From: Actinomyces trachealis
GTDB lineage: Bacteria; Actinomycetota; Actinomycetes; Actinomycetales; Actinomycetaceae
Reading direction: 5' to 3'
DNA: 64,000 bases
Assembly (NCBI RefSeq): GCF_015711475.1
Contig: NZ_CP065027.1
Location: 2,356,001-2,420,000, forward strand
Below, piece by piece: positions 43,203 to 52,481 of the stretch; position 1 is the stretch's first letter, and the number at the start of each line of letters is the position of its first letter. The translations under genes and the position numbers were made by a program. The notes below the pieces were generated by a model that made no database searches, was not told the origin of the DNA, and saw nothing but the letters and a program-made list of their open reading frames with translations.

Positions 43203-43612
43203 CGTGGTCCTTACTGGTCTTGGTTTGTCCGCACCCGGGCGCGAGCAGGGCTCAGCTGGCGGGGGTGCGCTTAGGTCACGCCGTCGGCCTTAGCGGCAGC
43301 GAGGGCGTTAGCGGCAGTTCGGGCGTGCCGGAGCGCTTTCAGACAAAGACAAGCATGGTGCGCATGGGGGTCAGGCTAGGGTGCTAGCGCGCTTGATTGC
43401 AAGAGAGGCCCGATCCGGAGAGCCTCACCTGGGGCAAGGACTAATCCATACACTCGTCACGCCGTGCTGCACCCCCAACAAGATCTGGGGCCACTGGCGC
43501 ACAGTTCCTAACTTAAACGGTTAGGCGGCTTCTCAAGACCGTAATGGTTCACGCCACACAGCATCTATATCTATGGTCTAGCGTTCATCAGCTTACGGGC
43601 ACCAGGGCGCCC
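43203..43612. other. Gene-free stretch upstream of the ABC exporter
   Basis: About 410 bp with no supported gene. It contains TTAGCGGCAG twice, 18 bp apart (near 43290 and 43308), and becomes more AT-rich from about 43440 to 43600. Promoters for the exporter operon probably lie in the left part. Confidence 0.45.
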
Positions 43613-43850
43613 TTACGGTAGCCGGAGGCCGACTGGATACCCACGACGGCGCGCCCGTTCGAAGGCCGCCTCACCTTCGGTGCGCTTGGGGATCAGGCCC
43701 AGGGCGTAGCCGCAGGTGTGGTGCGGTTTGACGATGACGGAGGTGTCGTAGACCAGGTGGCGGGCCTTGACCTCACGGACGGTCTCAATGACCACCTCCA
43801 CGGGGATGTCCTGGGGATGACGGCCTGGGCACCGCGGCGGACCGCACGGC
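43613..43850 (-). pseudogene. C-terminal gene fragment of unknown origin
   Basis: The minus-strand frame ending at the stop at 43613 reads as real protein for about 70 residues (VEVVIETVREVKARHLVYD, then VIVKPHHTCGYALGLI and EAAFERARRRGYPVGLRLP). It needs a frame change near 43820 to continue upstream (GAQAVIP), and the tRNA-Arg gene follows soon after, so there is no room for an intact gene. I do not recognise the family. Confidence 0.45.
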
Positions 43851-43928
43851 GGCGGCGATAACCCTGCGGCGATGAGGCAAAATTGGAAAACGCCCCGCTT
43901 CCGACTGTTGCAGCCGATAGCGGGGCGT

Positions 43929-44004
43929 TGGTGCGCCAGGAGGGACTCGAACCCCCAACCTTCTGATCCGTAGTCAGATGCTCTATCCATTGAGCCACTG
44001 GCGC
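43929..44004 (-). tRNA. tRNA-Arg (anticodon ACG)
   Basis: A 76-base class I tRNA with acceptor arms GCGCCAG and CTGGCGC, anticodon ACG in the loop CTACGGA, a TTCGAGT T-loop and an encoded CCA. A34 is the substrate of TadA, whose gene is at 20880-21338; the edited tRNA reads CGU, CGC and CGA. Confidence 0.97.
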
Positions 44005-44135
44005 ATGTCGTTTCCGACGCGGAAGACTTTACCCGCGTACACGTTTCCCACCAAACCGCCGGGTCGTGAACCGTGGCACAAACCCGCCCAGGCTCGTCCT
44101 CCGGCCTCCCGGAGGGGCCATCGCCTCGCCCGCCT

Positions 44136-45030
44136 CTAGCCGCGGAAGTCAACGCCGCGCAGCTCCACCGGGTGCTCGGGGACCTGCACCCGCACGCTGG
44201 TGATCGTCGTGGCCGTGACACGCTCAGGCAGCTCCAGGCGGACCGTGCCGAGCTGGTACACGCCGTTGTCCACCTGCGTGGCCCGGTTCCACAAGGCCGG
44301 GTCCGTGGTCGCAACCACCTGCACGTACTCGCCGCCATCGGCCAGCCCGAGCGTTACGGTCAGTGCGGAGCCCGGCCCGGGGTAGGTGCCAGAGGGCGAG
44401 ACGTGCAGGGACATACCCCGTGCCCCGCTGACCTCGGCGGGGGCGGTCAGCTCCTGGACGAACCGGCCGACGACCTCCCGCAACATCTGTTTCTGGTCGT
44501 AGGGCGCGTTGGTGTCGGCGCCGATGAACAGCCCCCGCCCAGGTCCGGGACGATCACGGTGTAGCCCGCAGCAGCCAGGGCCTCCCCCAGGTGGCCTATG
44601 CCGTGGTCGTAGCGGTTCTCTGCCACGCCCTCTGGGCAGGGGTAGGCCAGGGTGCCGTCGGCACAGTTGGGGGCGCGCAGGTGCGAGATCACCACCAGGG
44701 GGTGACGGCGTCAACCTCCTTGGGGTGATGATCTGGCCGCGCGCCGGGGCAGCGTAGCTGCCAGCGGTCACGTTGCCGAGGTCGATGTCGATGACGCTGG
44801 ATCTGCCGGAATCGTTGCGATCACGTAGGCCGGTTCTCTGGCTGGTGGCGCTGTGCGCGCATCGAGGCAGCCGTACCCCAGGGACATCAACAAAAAGTCC
44901 GGGTACGCCGCTAAGCGACCTTGACCCACCAGCCGCGTGCGCGCAGCACTAATCAGGCCCCACATCAAGGTGCGGTGCAGAAGTAGACGCCGGAGTACCT
45001 GTGAGGTTATTAGGGCCCGGCGTTCGCACT
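44136..45030 (-). pseudogene. Frameshifted alpha/beta-hydrolase-like gene
   Basis: Minus-strand pieces in different frames form one protein. The first piece (from about 45030) reads LMWGLISAARTRLVGQG and YPDFLLMSLGYGCLDA. After a frame change near 44815 come SVIDIDLGNVTAGSYAAP and ARGQIITP, then another change gives VVISHLRAPNCADGTLAYPC, AENRYDHGIGHLGEALAAAG and YTVIVPDLG. A last change near 44540 gives FIGADTNAPYDQKQML through to the stop at 44136. The hydrolase-like core (VVISHL, then GxGHLGEALAAAGY and VIVPDLG) resembles dienelactone hydrolase/lipase proteins. At least three shifts are needed, so it is inactive unless sequencing errors are involved. Confidence 0.65.
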
Positions 45031-45229
45031 GTCTAGAGGTCTTCCTCGGGTGTGGGGGTGGTGCCTGCGGGCGGTATAAGTACCCCCTCATCACACGGCG
45101 CTGCATCACTGCCCAATGGGCATGGGCGGGTCCTCTCAAGAAGGTGTTCGCACAGGTTCCGACTGGCCCTGTTCCCACTGGGACCCCACACCCCCCACCA
45201 GGGGCGCTTCTCGTTGTGATTCCAACGTT

Positions 45230-45319
45230 TGGCGGAGACGGGGAGATTCGAACTCCCGAGGGGTTTTATCCCCAACCTTCTTAGCAGGAAGGCGCACTAG
45301 GCCACTATGCGACGTCTCC
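45230..45319 (-). tRNA. tRNA-Ser (anticodon GCT)
   Basis: A class II tRNA with acceptor arms GGAGACG and CGTCTCC, anticodon GCT in the loop CTGCTAA, a long variable arm (GGTTGGGGATAAAACCCC region) and an encoded CCA. It reads AGC and AGU serine codons. Confidence 0.97.
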
Positions 45320-45467
45320 ATAGTGCTGCTGTGAGCACGGGAAGCCTACCGGCCTAGCCGCCCCACGGCAAAACGCAGCGTACTGCGTCCCCGGACACAC
45401 TGTGCCGCAGAGCCGTCCCAGCAACTTGCCGCACCGGGACCGGCCTGCGGCACCGCCGTCAAGACGG

Positions 45468-47024
45468 CTACAAGGCGATACCCAGCACCGGCACACCCAG
45501 CAGCATGACAGCCAAGGTGATAAGCACCACCCCAACCAGGTTTAGCCACACACCTGCCCGGATCATCGCGCCAATCTCCACGTAGCCCGAACCGTAGGCG
45601 ATGGCGTTGGGGGGCGTAGCCACCGGCAGCATGAAGGCGCAGGTGGCGGCCAGGGCCACCGGCACCACCAGCAGCAACGGGTCCGCCCCAATCCCCACGG
45701 CCACCCCACCCATGACGGGCAGGAAGGCGGCGGCGGTGGCGGTGTTGGAGGTCAGCTCAGTCAGGAAGATCACCAGGCCCCCTACCGCCGCAACCACCAG
45801 CACCACCGGCAGGGCGGACAGGGACTTGGCTCCCTCGCCGATCCACAGGCTCAGCCCCTGCTTGGAAAACTCGGAGGACAGGGCCAGGCCCCCACCGAAC
45901 AGCAGCAGCACGTCCCAGGGCAGGTCCTTGGCGGTCTCCCAGTCCAGCAGGCGCACACCGTGGTGGCCGGGGGCAGGCAGGATGAACAGCAGCAGCGCCA
46001 CCACCATGGCGATGGTCTCGTCCTTGACGCCGGAGCCGGGCAGGAGCGTGGGCAGCAGGGACCAAGACAAGGCGGCCCCCACGAAGATGATCCCCACGGC
46101 CACCTCTCCGCTGGACCACCGGCCCAGCGCCCGCAGCTCGTTGCGGATCAGTTCCTTGCCGCCCGGGATCTCGTCCAGCTCGGGTTTGAACAGCACGTAG
46201 GTCAGCAGCCACCAGGCCAGCAACATGAAGACGACGGCCAGAGGCACCCCCACCAGCATCCACTGGCCGAAGCCGATGGTGATGTCGTGGTTCTCCTTGA
46301 GGTAGGCGACCAGCAGCGTGTTGGGCGGAGTGCCGATGATCGTACCCAGCGAGCCGATGGAGGCGGCGTAGGCGATGCCCAGCATCAGCCCGGTGGCGAA
46401 GTTGTTCTGCTTGCCGCCACCTTTGATGAGCTGTCCCGTCAGCATGAGGATCGAGGTGCCGATAGGCAGCATCATGACGGCGGTGGCGGTGTTGGAGACC
46501 CACATGGACAGGAAGCCTGTAGCCACCATGAAGCCGAGCACCAGTCTCCGGGGCTTGACCCCGACCGCCAGGACCGTGAGTAGGGCGATGCGCCGGTGCA
46601 GGTTCCAGCGCTGCATGGCCAGGGCCAGCATGAACCCGCCCATGAACAGGAAGATCGTGCCGGAGGCGTAGGGGGCGGCGGTGTTCTTGAAACTGTCCAC
46701 CTGCAGCAGCGGGAACATGACCAGGGGTACCAGGGCGGTGGCGGCCAGGGGGATGGCCTCGGTCATCCACCAGGCGCCCATGAGGATCGCGGCGGCGGCG
46801 GTCAGGCGCAGGCCGTGCTCGGTCATGCCTTTGGCCTTCTCGGGCCCGGCGGCGGCCACGACCTGGTCTATGGCGTCGGCGGGCAGCAGGTAGTAGGCGC
46901 AAACTGCCAGTAGCAGACCGCCCAGCAGACCCACCAGGCGGCGGCTGCGCACGGCGCCTCCAGGTGGGGTGGCTTCGTTGCCGATGGAATGGCTGGTTGA
47001 CTCGTGCGTTACGGGTGTGCTCAT
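45468..47024 (-). CDS. DASS-family (SLC13) dicarboxylate/anion symporter
   Basis: A 518-residue sodium-coupled importer of dicarboxylates or related anions. It has 11-13 hydrophobic segments, the first SNT-type motif VSNTATAVMMLPIG near residue 170 and the second in ELTSNTATAAAFLPV near residue 423, the paired helix-hairpin signatures that bind sodium and substrate. FIFLF-like helices and GTPPNTLLVAYL complete the fold. The ATG at 47024 starts MSTPVTHES, a polar leader before the first helix. The gene is flanked by tRNA-Ser genes. Succinate, malate or citrate are possible substrates; none is proved by sequence. Confidence 0.92.
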   Translation of the reverse strand: MSTPVTHESTSHSIGNEATPPGGAVRSRRLVGLLGGLLLAVCAYYLLPADAIDQVVAAAGPEKAKGMTEHGLRLTAAAAILMGAWWMTEAIPLAATALVPLVMFPLLQVDSFKNTAAPYASGTIFLFMGGFMLALAMQRWNLHRRIALLTVLAVGVKPRRLVLGFMVATGFLSMWVSNTATAVMMLPIGTSILMLTGQLIKGGGKQNNFATGLMLGIAYAASIGSLGTIIGTPPNTLLVAYLKENHDITIGFGQWMLVGVPLAVVFMLLAWWLLTYVLFKPELDEIPGGKELIRNELRALGRWSSGEVAVGIIFVGAALSWSLLPTLLPGSGVKDETIAMVVALLLFILPAPGHHGVRLLDWETAKDLPWDVLLLFGGGLALSSEFSKQGLSLWIGEGAKSLSALPVVLVVAAVGGLVIFLTELTSNTATAAAFLPVMGGVAVGIGADPLLLVVPVALAATCAFMLPVATPPNAIAYGSGYVEIGAMIRAGVWLNLVGVVLITLAVMLLGVPVLGIAL

Positions 47025-47092
47025 CCGGGGACCTCGCGACGTCGTTGGCGGCTGGTTAGGGCCCTTCGCTCACCGGCACGCACCTGGGGGCG

Positions 47093-47118
47093 GACCTAAG
47101 ACCTATAGGACCTAGGTC
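47093..47118 (-). promoter_or_regulatory. GACCTA repeat cluster upstream of the DASS gene
   Basis: GACCTA occurs at 47093, 47100 and 47109, the last inside the perfect 10 bp palindrome GACCTAGGTC. The cluster is 69-94 bases upstream of the symporter start, a typical place for regulator binding. Confidence 0.4.
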
Positions 47119-47256
47119 ACAGTATGTGGCACAGGTTGCCGTTTCGCCAGTGTTTGAGTGAATCGACGGCGGAGCGGAGCAGCAGCGCGTCAGGCCGCCG
47201 TCGTCGTAGCGGCAGCCGAGTTATCCACGAGGCGTATCGGTCTCGCCAGAGAAGAG

Positions 47257-47342
47257 CGGAGAGAGGGGGATTCGAACCCCCGGTGCGCTAGGCGCACAAC
47301 GGTTTTCAAGACCGTCACATTCGGCCGCTCTGTCATCTCTCC
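47257..47342 (-). tRNA. tRNA-Ser (anticodon TGA), CCA not encoded
   Basis: A class II tRNA with acceptor arms GGAGAGA and TCTCTCC, anticodon TGA in the loop CTTGAAA, a long variable arm and a TTCGAAT T-loop. The discriminator G is followed by CTC, so CCA must be added after transcription, unlike the other four tRNAs here. It reads UCA and, by wobble, UCG codons. Confidence 0.96.
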
Positions 47343-47477
47343 ATTGCCGTCAGGTCACCCCAGCGGCGAACAGTCCCGCACAATACCAGCACCCGGGCCA
47401 TGACACCGATCCCCGGCGCTATCGCCAGCCCAGCTACGCCAACGCCGACGCCAATGCACCGTGCAGGCACCCGCACC

Positions 47478-48833
47478 TCAGCGACCAAAAATGCCCCGAC
47501 GTCGGAGCCGCACCTCCCCCTTGCGGGCAACGATCGACCCGGGCGAAGGCGCGTCCAGCTGCCGCTCGGCAATGGCCTGGGGGATACAGGGCCACACTGG
47601 CAGGCGCGGCATGAGCGTCATCTGCAAGGCGTGGTAGATGTCCGGGTGCCCCTTCCAGGTGCGGCTTGAGGGCTGGTTGTCCTGCCCTAGCTCGTGCCAC
47701 CAACGGCCGGGCTCGGCGATCAGGTACTCCTCGGCGTAGTCCAGCCAAGCGCGGTAGCAGTGCTCAAAATGCTCCAGCTCGATCTCCCCGCGCCCGTCGG
47801 ACAGCGCCGCCCAGCGCAGGGCCGCCGCCGCAGAGACGCCCTCGCACACCACCCAGTGCATACGCTCGTGGACCACCGGTTTGCCAGCAAAGTCTGTCGT
47901 GTAGACGAAGCCTGGCCCGCCGTCAACGCGCCAACCGTCGGCGCGCGCCCGGTCAAACATGGCCTCAGCGGCCTCCAGCATCCAATCGGGTGACTCCAGA
48001 CGACGCCCGCGCAGCGCCATCATGGCTTGGACGGTCAGGCGCGCCCACTCAAGGCCGTGGCCAGGGGTGGCACCGTAGGGGCGGAAAGGGTCGGCTGGCT
48101 TATCCCGGTTGTAGTCCAGGTCTGGTTCCCAGTGGGAGTTGTAGTGCTCAGGCAGGCGCCAGCTGTTGGCGCGAGCCTGCTGGTTGACGGCGAAGTCAAT
48201 GATCCGCAGAGCGCGCTTCAACCAGGTGACATCCCCGGTGACGTCAGCCGTGGCTAGGAAGGCCTCCACCGTGTGCATGGCGGCGTTGATGCCACGGTAG
48301 TCCTCCGCCTGGGAAAAGTCGTGGTTGTAGGACTCCACCGGCAGGCCGCGATCCTCGTCCCAGAAGTACTGCTCAAAGACCTTCCGCGCCTCCACCAGCA
48401 GGTCGTGCCCACCGGGACGTCCGGCCGCCGTGGCCGTAGCCGCCGCCAGAAGCACGAAGGCGTGCTGGTAGCACTCCTTACGGGCCTTCTCCTGGGCTGG
48501 CACGCCAGCGCCGTCAAGCCCCGGCTCCAACTGCACCGCAGAGTGCCAGCCACCATGCACCTTGTCCCGCAGGACGTTGCGCAGGCTACGCACGCCGTGG
48601 TCAGAATAGCGCCGTGCCCCGGGGACCCCCAGGAGCACGCCAAGAGAGTAGGCGTAGGTCATACGACTGGTGATCCAGGCCTCTACCGGGTGGGAGGGGT
48701 CAACCATTCCGTCCTCCCCGATCCAACCAAAGCCAGCGGGCACTTTTGCGGCGCGAGCGAAGCGCAGCAGCGCATGCGTCTCCTCCCCCAGCCAGCGGTT
48801 GTGCTCGGGAGCGCCAAACCATCCCAGTCCCAT
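47478..48833 (-). CDS. AGE-family sugar 2-epimerase/isomerase
   Basis: A 451-residue (alpha/alpha)6-barrel protein of the N-acylglucosamine 2-epimerase superfamily, the group that includes YihS and mannose isomerases. Recognisable blocks are ITSRMTYAYSLGVLLG, KECYQHAFVLLAAAT, YRGINAAMHTVEAFLAT, ATPGHGLEWARLTVQ and GRWWHELG, giving the ring of catalytic histidines. In this N-glycan locus the likely job is to convert free mannose to fructose or glucose; a GlcNAc/ManNAc role is the alternative. The ATG at 48833 has AAGGAGG 4 bases upstream and is preferred over the open frame reaching 49058. It is the last gene of the locus, set off by a strong hairpin. Confidence 0.88.
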   Translation of the reverse strand: MGLGWFGAPEHNRWLGEETHALLRFARAAKVPAGFGWIGEDGMVDPSHPVEAWITSRMTYAYSLGVLLGVPGARRYSDHGVRSLRNVLRDKVHGGWHSAVQLEPGLDGAGVPAQEKARKECYQHAFVLLAAATATAAGRPGGHDLLVEARKVFEQYFWDEDRGLPVESYNHDFSQAEDYRGINAAMHTVEAFLATADVTGDVTWLKRALRIIDFAVNQQARANSWRLPEHYNSHWEPDLDYNRDKPADPFRPYGATPGHGLEWARLTVQAMMALRGRRLESPDWMLEAAEAMFDRARADGWRVDGGPGFVYTTDFAGKPVVHERMHWVVCEGVSAAAALRWAALSDGRGEIELEHFEHCYRAWLDYAEEYLIAEPGRWWHELGQDNQPSSRTWKGHPDIYHALQMTLMPRLPVWPCIPQAIAERQLDAPSPGSIVARKGEVRLRRRGIFGR

Positions 48834-48959
48834 GAGTCCTCCTTGACTCGGAAATGACCTACCCGGTCGGGTGCAGCCGCACCGGTGTTGTGAACTTAGC
48901 AAATGGAGGGGGGCGCTGGGGCCTGACGCCAACCGCCCGGGCCTCCAGCAGTGATTACA

Positions 48960-49003
48960 GGTGTGAGGCTGCCGCCCCCCAGCCGGGGCGGCAGCCTCAC
49001 ACC
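48960..49003 (-). terminator. Strong terminator after the GH85 gene
   Basis: GGTGTGAGGCTGCCGCCCC and its exact complement (48985-49003) form a 19 bp stem with a 6-base loop, 6 bases after the GH85 stop codon. Confidence 0.85.
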
Positions 49004-49008
49004 ATTTC

Positions 49009-52000
49009 TCAGGGAGCCACCACCAGGACGTCCTTGCCGTCCAGGTGCTTGACCACAAGCTTGGCCTTGGCGTCCACGCTACCCACGGTGGTGGCGGAAG
49101 AGGTCAAGGTCTTCTGGTAGAGCACGCGGCTACTGCGCCGCAGGGCTAGGGTGGCGCGCCCGTCGCCGTCCCAATCACCCACATAGACCTCGTCATTGCT
49201 GCGCCCCAGGCTGATGGAGGCGTAGACGGGCGCGTCCAGGGTGTTGTGGGCATAGAAGACCACGCGGCTACCCACACGCACGGCCCAGTTCGCCTGGCCG
49301 TCGCCGTCCCAGTCGCCCGTCAGCACGGTGCCCTTCCCCTCGGCTTTCACCTTGGACACGTATGCGGGCATGGTGCCCTGTGGCTGTCCTGGCCCGCCGG
49401 GCTCGGTGGTGGGGCTTGCGGTTGGGGTGGGGCTGGGGTCTGGCTCCGGGTCGGAGGGGTCCTCGATGGTGCCAGGCACGCAGGTCTGCTCGGGCACCTC
49501 CGCAGGCGCCTTCACGCTCGTGGCCTCTCCTGCCTGCACCGTGACCACGGTTGGCTCGGAGGTGTTCCCGGCGTAGTCCGTCAAGCGCAGTTCGAACACC
49601 CCGTCTCCACTCTTGAGGTGGGCGGAGATATCGAAAGGCTCCTGTAGGCGTTCGTTGGTGGCGTCGACACCGAGGCCCCCCTCACCACGAGTGGCGGCGA
49701 ATACTTCCGTGCCCGCTGCCGTAGTGACGGAGATGCGGTGCCAGTCTGCGGGGCTGGGCGAGCTAAGGCGCATCCGGGAGCCTTGCACCTTCACGTCAGT
49801 GGCTGGCAGGGGCCGCGCCCAGGTGTCTGGGAGTTTGCTGCGCAGTGCCAGAACCTGGCCGCCAGCCAGGGGCTGGCTACCCTTGAGGGGCTCAACGCTA
49901 AGGTCGTAATCGCGCCCCTCACGGAAGGGTACGGTCAGCCTCGCGTGCACGCGGCCATCCTGTCCGGTGCTAAGTTCGGAGCCAGTGAGCACGCGGGTCC
50001 AGGACAGGGCCTGGGGGGCGCAACCGGTATGTACCAGGTTGAGTGTGGCCCGGTAGCCGTCCGCACCGGGCGCCGCCGTGAAGGACAGGTCCAGGTCCTG
50101 ACTCCCGGGCGTGGTGGCCTCTAGGGGCGCTACCTGGATGTTGCCGGGGCCAGCTGCCGGGTCGATGACCGACTCTGCTGCCGCTGAGCGCTGCCCGTCT
50201 TTGCCTACGGCCACCAGCCGCAGGGTGACGGGCCCGTGGCCCAGGTTCAGCTTCTTGATATAGCTGCGGGAGGCGTAGGTGGCTCCCAGAGCGGTCACGG
50301 TGCCGTCCGCCTGGGCGGCGGAGAGTTCGTAGTAGCTGACCTGCCCGAAGGGCGCCGCCTGCCAGGTGACGCTCGCCTGCCCGTCGGCGTAGGCGTGCTC
50401 CACATTGAAGCCGGTGGGGGCGGCGGGGGCGGCGCCGCCGTCGGTGACCGCCAAACTCCCCAGGTTCACCTGGACGTCGCCCTCACCCTCCAGCAGGACC
50501 GCCAGCGTGGAGATGCTGCCTCCCGCTCGGCCAGACAGGTCAGCGGTGTAGGTGGTCCAGCCCTTGGCGTCGGTGCCAGTAGCGGTCAGGTCCACGGCCT
50601 GGACCTGGCTGGGGTTGGCCTTGTCCACGACGCCGAGCCGCAGCCGGGGGCTGCCGGTGACGTTGCGGGCCACCAGCTGTGCGCGGGTACCTGCGCCCAC
50701 GGACAGGTCGGTGCGGAACAGGCGCATAGTGGCCTGCCCGTGAAGCTGGCCGTGGATGGCCAGGGAGGAGCCGCCGTCGTAGGCACCCACCGGTTTGAAG
50801 GGGGCCGGGAGACTCTCACCGGTGGTGGAGCGGCGCTCCTCCAGGGTGCCGTAGTCGTAGTCAGCGGTCAGGTCTGGCTGGGCGGTGGTGCCGTCGGCCT
50901 GGGTGATCCACCACTGCCAGGACGGCAGGATGGACTGCTCGTTGATGTTGCCCCACTGCTCGCTGGAGCTGAGGGCCCCTTGGGTCCAGCGGGCCATTCC
51001 GTGGCCGGTGTTGAAGCTGGAGTGGAAACTGCTGCCGCCGATCACGGAACGGGCGGGGGTGAAGTCCGCCACGCCCACCCAGCCGCTGGCATTAGACACG
51101 CCGACGTCGGGGCGGCTGTGGTCCGGTTTCATGCCAGTGTTCAGCACGTCCTCGGTGACGCCGGAGAAGTACATGCGCTCACGCTCGTGGATCATCCACT
51201 GGAATCCGGGCGTCTGCATGAGGGGCCGCTGGTAGCCGGGGACTTTGACGTCGTCGTCTAGGGCCCGCTGGTAGTAGTCCGAGGGCGTGAACAGGGCCAG
51301 GGAAGCACGGGGGCTCTTGGTGCCGGGGGCGTAGAGGTTGGGGATGGAGCGGGCCGAGCCGTGTGAGCCGGAGAACTTGGCCTGGTTGGCCTCTACCCCA
51401 AAGAACACCTCCTGGTAGGGGTCCACGCCGTGGTTCTTGGCATATTCCACTGACCGGTCCACGGACCAGCCCCAGTTATAGTTGACGAACACCGAGTTGT
51501 GGATGCGCCCGTGTTCCTCGTCTTTGAGCCACGCGGCCTTGGCGGCGTTGAAGTTGGAGTTGGTGTCGTACCACTGGGTCCACAGGCCCTGGCTGCTGAG
51601 GTAGGCCATGAAGGGCTTGAACTCGGAGTCGTCCCCGTGCTCCTCCTGGTTCAGGAAGAAGCCGTCAAAGCCGTAGTAGTGGGCCATTTCCACCAGCTTG
51701 TTGGCGATCACGTAGCCCTGGGAGGCAGGGTCCTTGTCGAACATCTCCTTGAAGGTCAGGCCGGGGCGGAAAGAGGGGTCGAAGTAGATGGTGCCGATGG
51801 ATTTCACGCCGTTGCGGTGGGCGGCGTTGGTGTAGGCGGGGTTGGGGATGTTGACGATGCCGAACTCGAAGCCGCGGTTGCGCCAGTCGGAGTTGTTGGG
51901 GTCGTAGAGGGAGTCTGGGGTGGAGGCGGTGGCGGCCCCGTGCCAGGGGGAGTAGTAGTCCGTGTACTGCCAGAACCCCAGGGTGTTCTCGGTGAAGTCG

Positions 52001-52350
52001 TTGTTGGCGGTGGCGGTGTTGAAGAAGGCGTTGCCGTAGTCGCCCTGCATGAGCATGACCTGGGCCTTGCCGTCCAGGCCGGGGTTGGCCTGGGTCTGGG
52101 CGGGGGCCTGGATCCGGGGCTGCAGGGGGACTTCTGCACGCAGGTCGGCGGCGAAGGGGTCGGACTGGGGTGACCAGTCGCGGATGTCCTGGACCCGGTA
52201 GCCCGCAAAGCGGGGCTGGGCTGAGCCCAGGGCCTGGTCTCCCACAGGCGGGTAGGAATCAGCCGCTAATGCGGTTGACGTGATGCCAGCCACGCCGATT
52301 GTGAGCGCCAGTGCAGCGCCGGTAAACCTCTTCCAACGTCTAGTTTTCAT
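49009..52350 (-). CDS. Secreted GH85 endo-beta-N-acetylglucosaminidase
   Basis: Cuts between the two core GlcNAc residues of N-glycans. From the ATG at 52350 (GGAG upstream) the product is 1,113 residues. A signal peptide (KRFTGAALALTIGVAGITST then ALA) precedes a GH85 domain with FGIVNIPNPAYTNAAHRNGV, GTIYFDPSF and the catalytic Asn/Glu pair in GFDGFFLNQEEHGD near residue 229, then FVNYNWGW and FFGVEANQ. A beta-sandwich carbohydrate-binding domain (about 525-670), an Fn3-like domain and further Ig-like domains follow, then a Pro/Thr linker. The last 110 residues hold two GDWDGDG units almost identical in layout to those of the secreted amylopullulanase. There is no LPXTG. Confidence 0.93.
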   Translation of the reverse strand: MKTRRWKRFTGAALALTIGVAGITSTALAADSYPPVGDQALGSAQPRFAGYRVQDIRDWSPQSDPFAADLRAEVPLQPRIQAPAQTQANPGLDGKAQVMLMQGDYGNAFFNTATANNDFTENTLGFWQYTDYYSPWHGAATASTPDSLYDPNNSDWRNRGFEFGIVNIPNPAYTNAAHRNGVKSIGTIYFDPSFRPGLTFKEMFDKDPASQGYVIANKLVEMAHYYGFDGFFLNQEEHGDDSEFKPFMAYLSSQGLWTQWYDTNSNFNAAKAAWLKDEEHGRIHNSVFVNYNWGWSVDRSVEYAKNHGVDPYQEVFFGVEANQAKFSGSHGSARSIPNLYAPGTKSPRASLALFTPSDYYQRALDDDVKVPGYQRPLMQTPGFQWMIHERERMYFSGVTEDVLNTGMKPDHSRPDVGVSNASGWVGVADFTPARSVIGGSSFHSSFNTGHGMARWTQGALSSSEQWGNINEQSILPSWQWWITQADGTTAQPDLTADYDYGTLEERRSTTGESLPAPFKPVGAYDGGSSLAIHGQLHGQATMRLFRTDLSVGAGTRAQLVARNVTGSPRLRLGVVDKANPSQVQAVDLTATGTDAKGWTTYTADLSGRAGGSISTLAVLLEGEGDVQVNLGSLAVTDGGAAPAAPTGFNVEHAYADGQASVTWQAAPFGQVSYYELSAAQADGTVTALGATYASRSYIKKLNLGHGPVTLRLVAVGKDGQRSAAAESVIDPAAGPGNIQVAPLEATTPGSQDLDLSFTAAPGADGYRATLNLVHTGCAPQALSWTRVLTGSELSTGQDGRVHARLTVPFREGRDYDLSVEPLKGSQPLAGGQVLALRSKLPDTWARPLPATDVKVQGSRMRLSSPSPADWHRISVTTAAGTEVFAATRGEGGLGVDATNERLQEPFDISAHLKSGDGVFELRLTDYAGNTSEPTVVTVQAGEATSVKAPAEVPEQTCVPGTIEDPSDPEPDPSPTPTASPTTEPGGPGQPQGTMPAYVSKVKAEGKGTVLTGDWDGDGQANWAVRVGSRVVFYAHNTLDAPVYASISLGRSNDEVYVGDWDGDGRATLALRRSSRVLYQKTLTSSATTVGSVDAKAKLVVKHLDGKDVLVVAP

Positions 52351-52407
52351 CTCAGCTCCATCGCTGCAGATAGGGGAATGGGGTGCACACACAGCACCGG
52401 GATGGTG

Positions 52408-52421
52408 CTGAAGGGGTTTAG
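52408..52421 (-). promoter_or_regulatory. Weaker candidate LacI operator upstream of GH85
   Basis: CTAAACCCCTTCAG (minus strand) matches the site between the mannosidase and lacI genes at 11 of 14 positions. It lies 58-71 bases upstream of the GH85 start. The central CG is replaced by CC, so it would be a weak site. Confidence 0.3.
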
Positions 52422-52481
52422 TGACTCCATCTTGGCAAGTCCAAGCTGAGTTGTCTATAGCAAATGTGACTTGGGGACGGT

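Noticed and set aside
43613..44338. 241-codon frame spanning the tRNA-Arg gene
   Set aside because: It reads straight through a tRNA. Only the part below about 43850 looks like real protein and is listed as a fragment.
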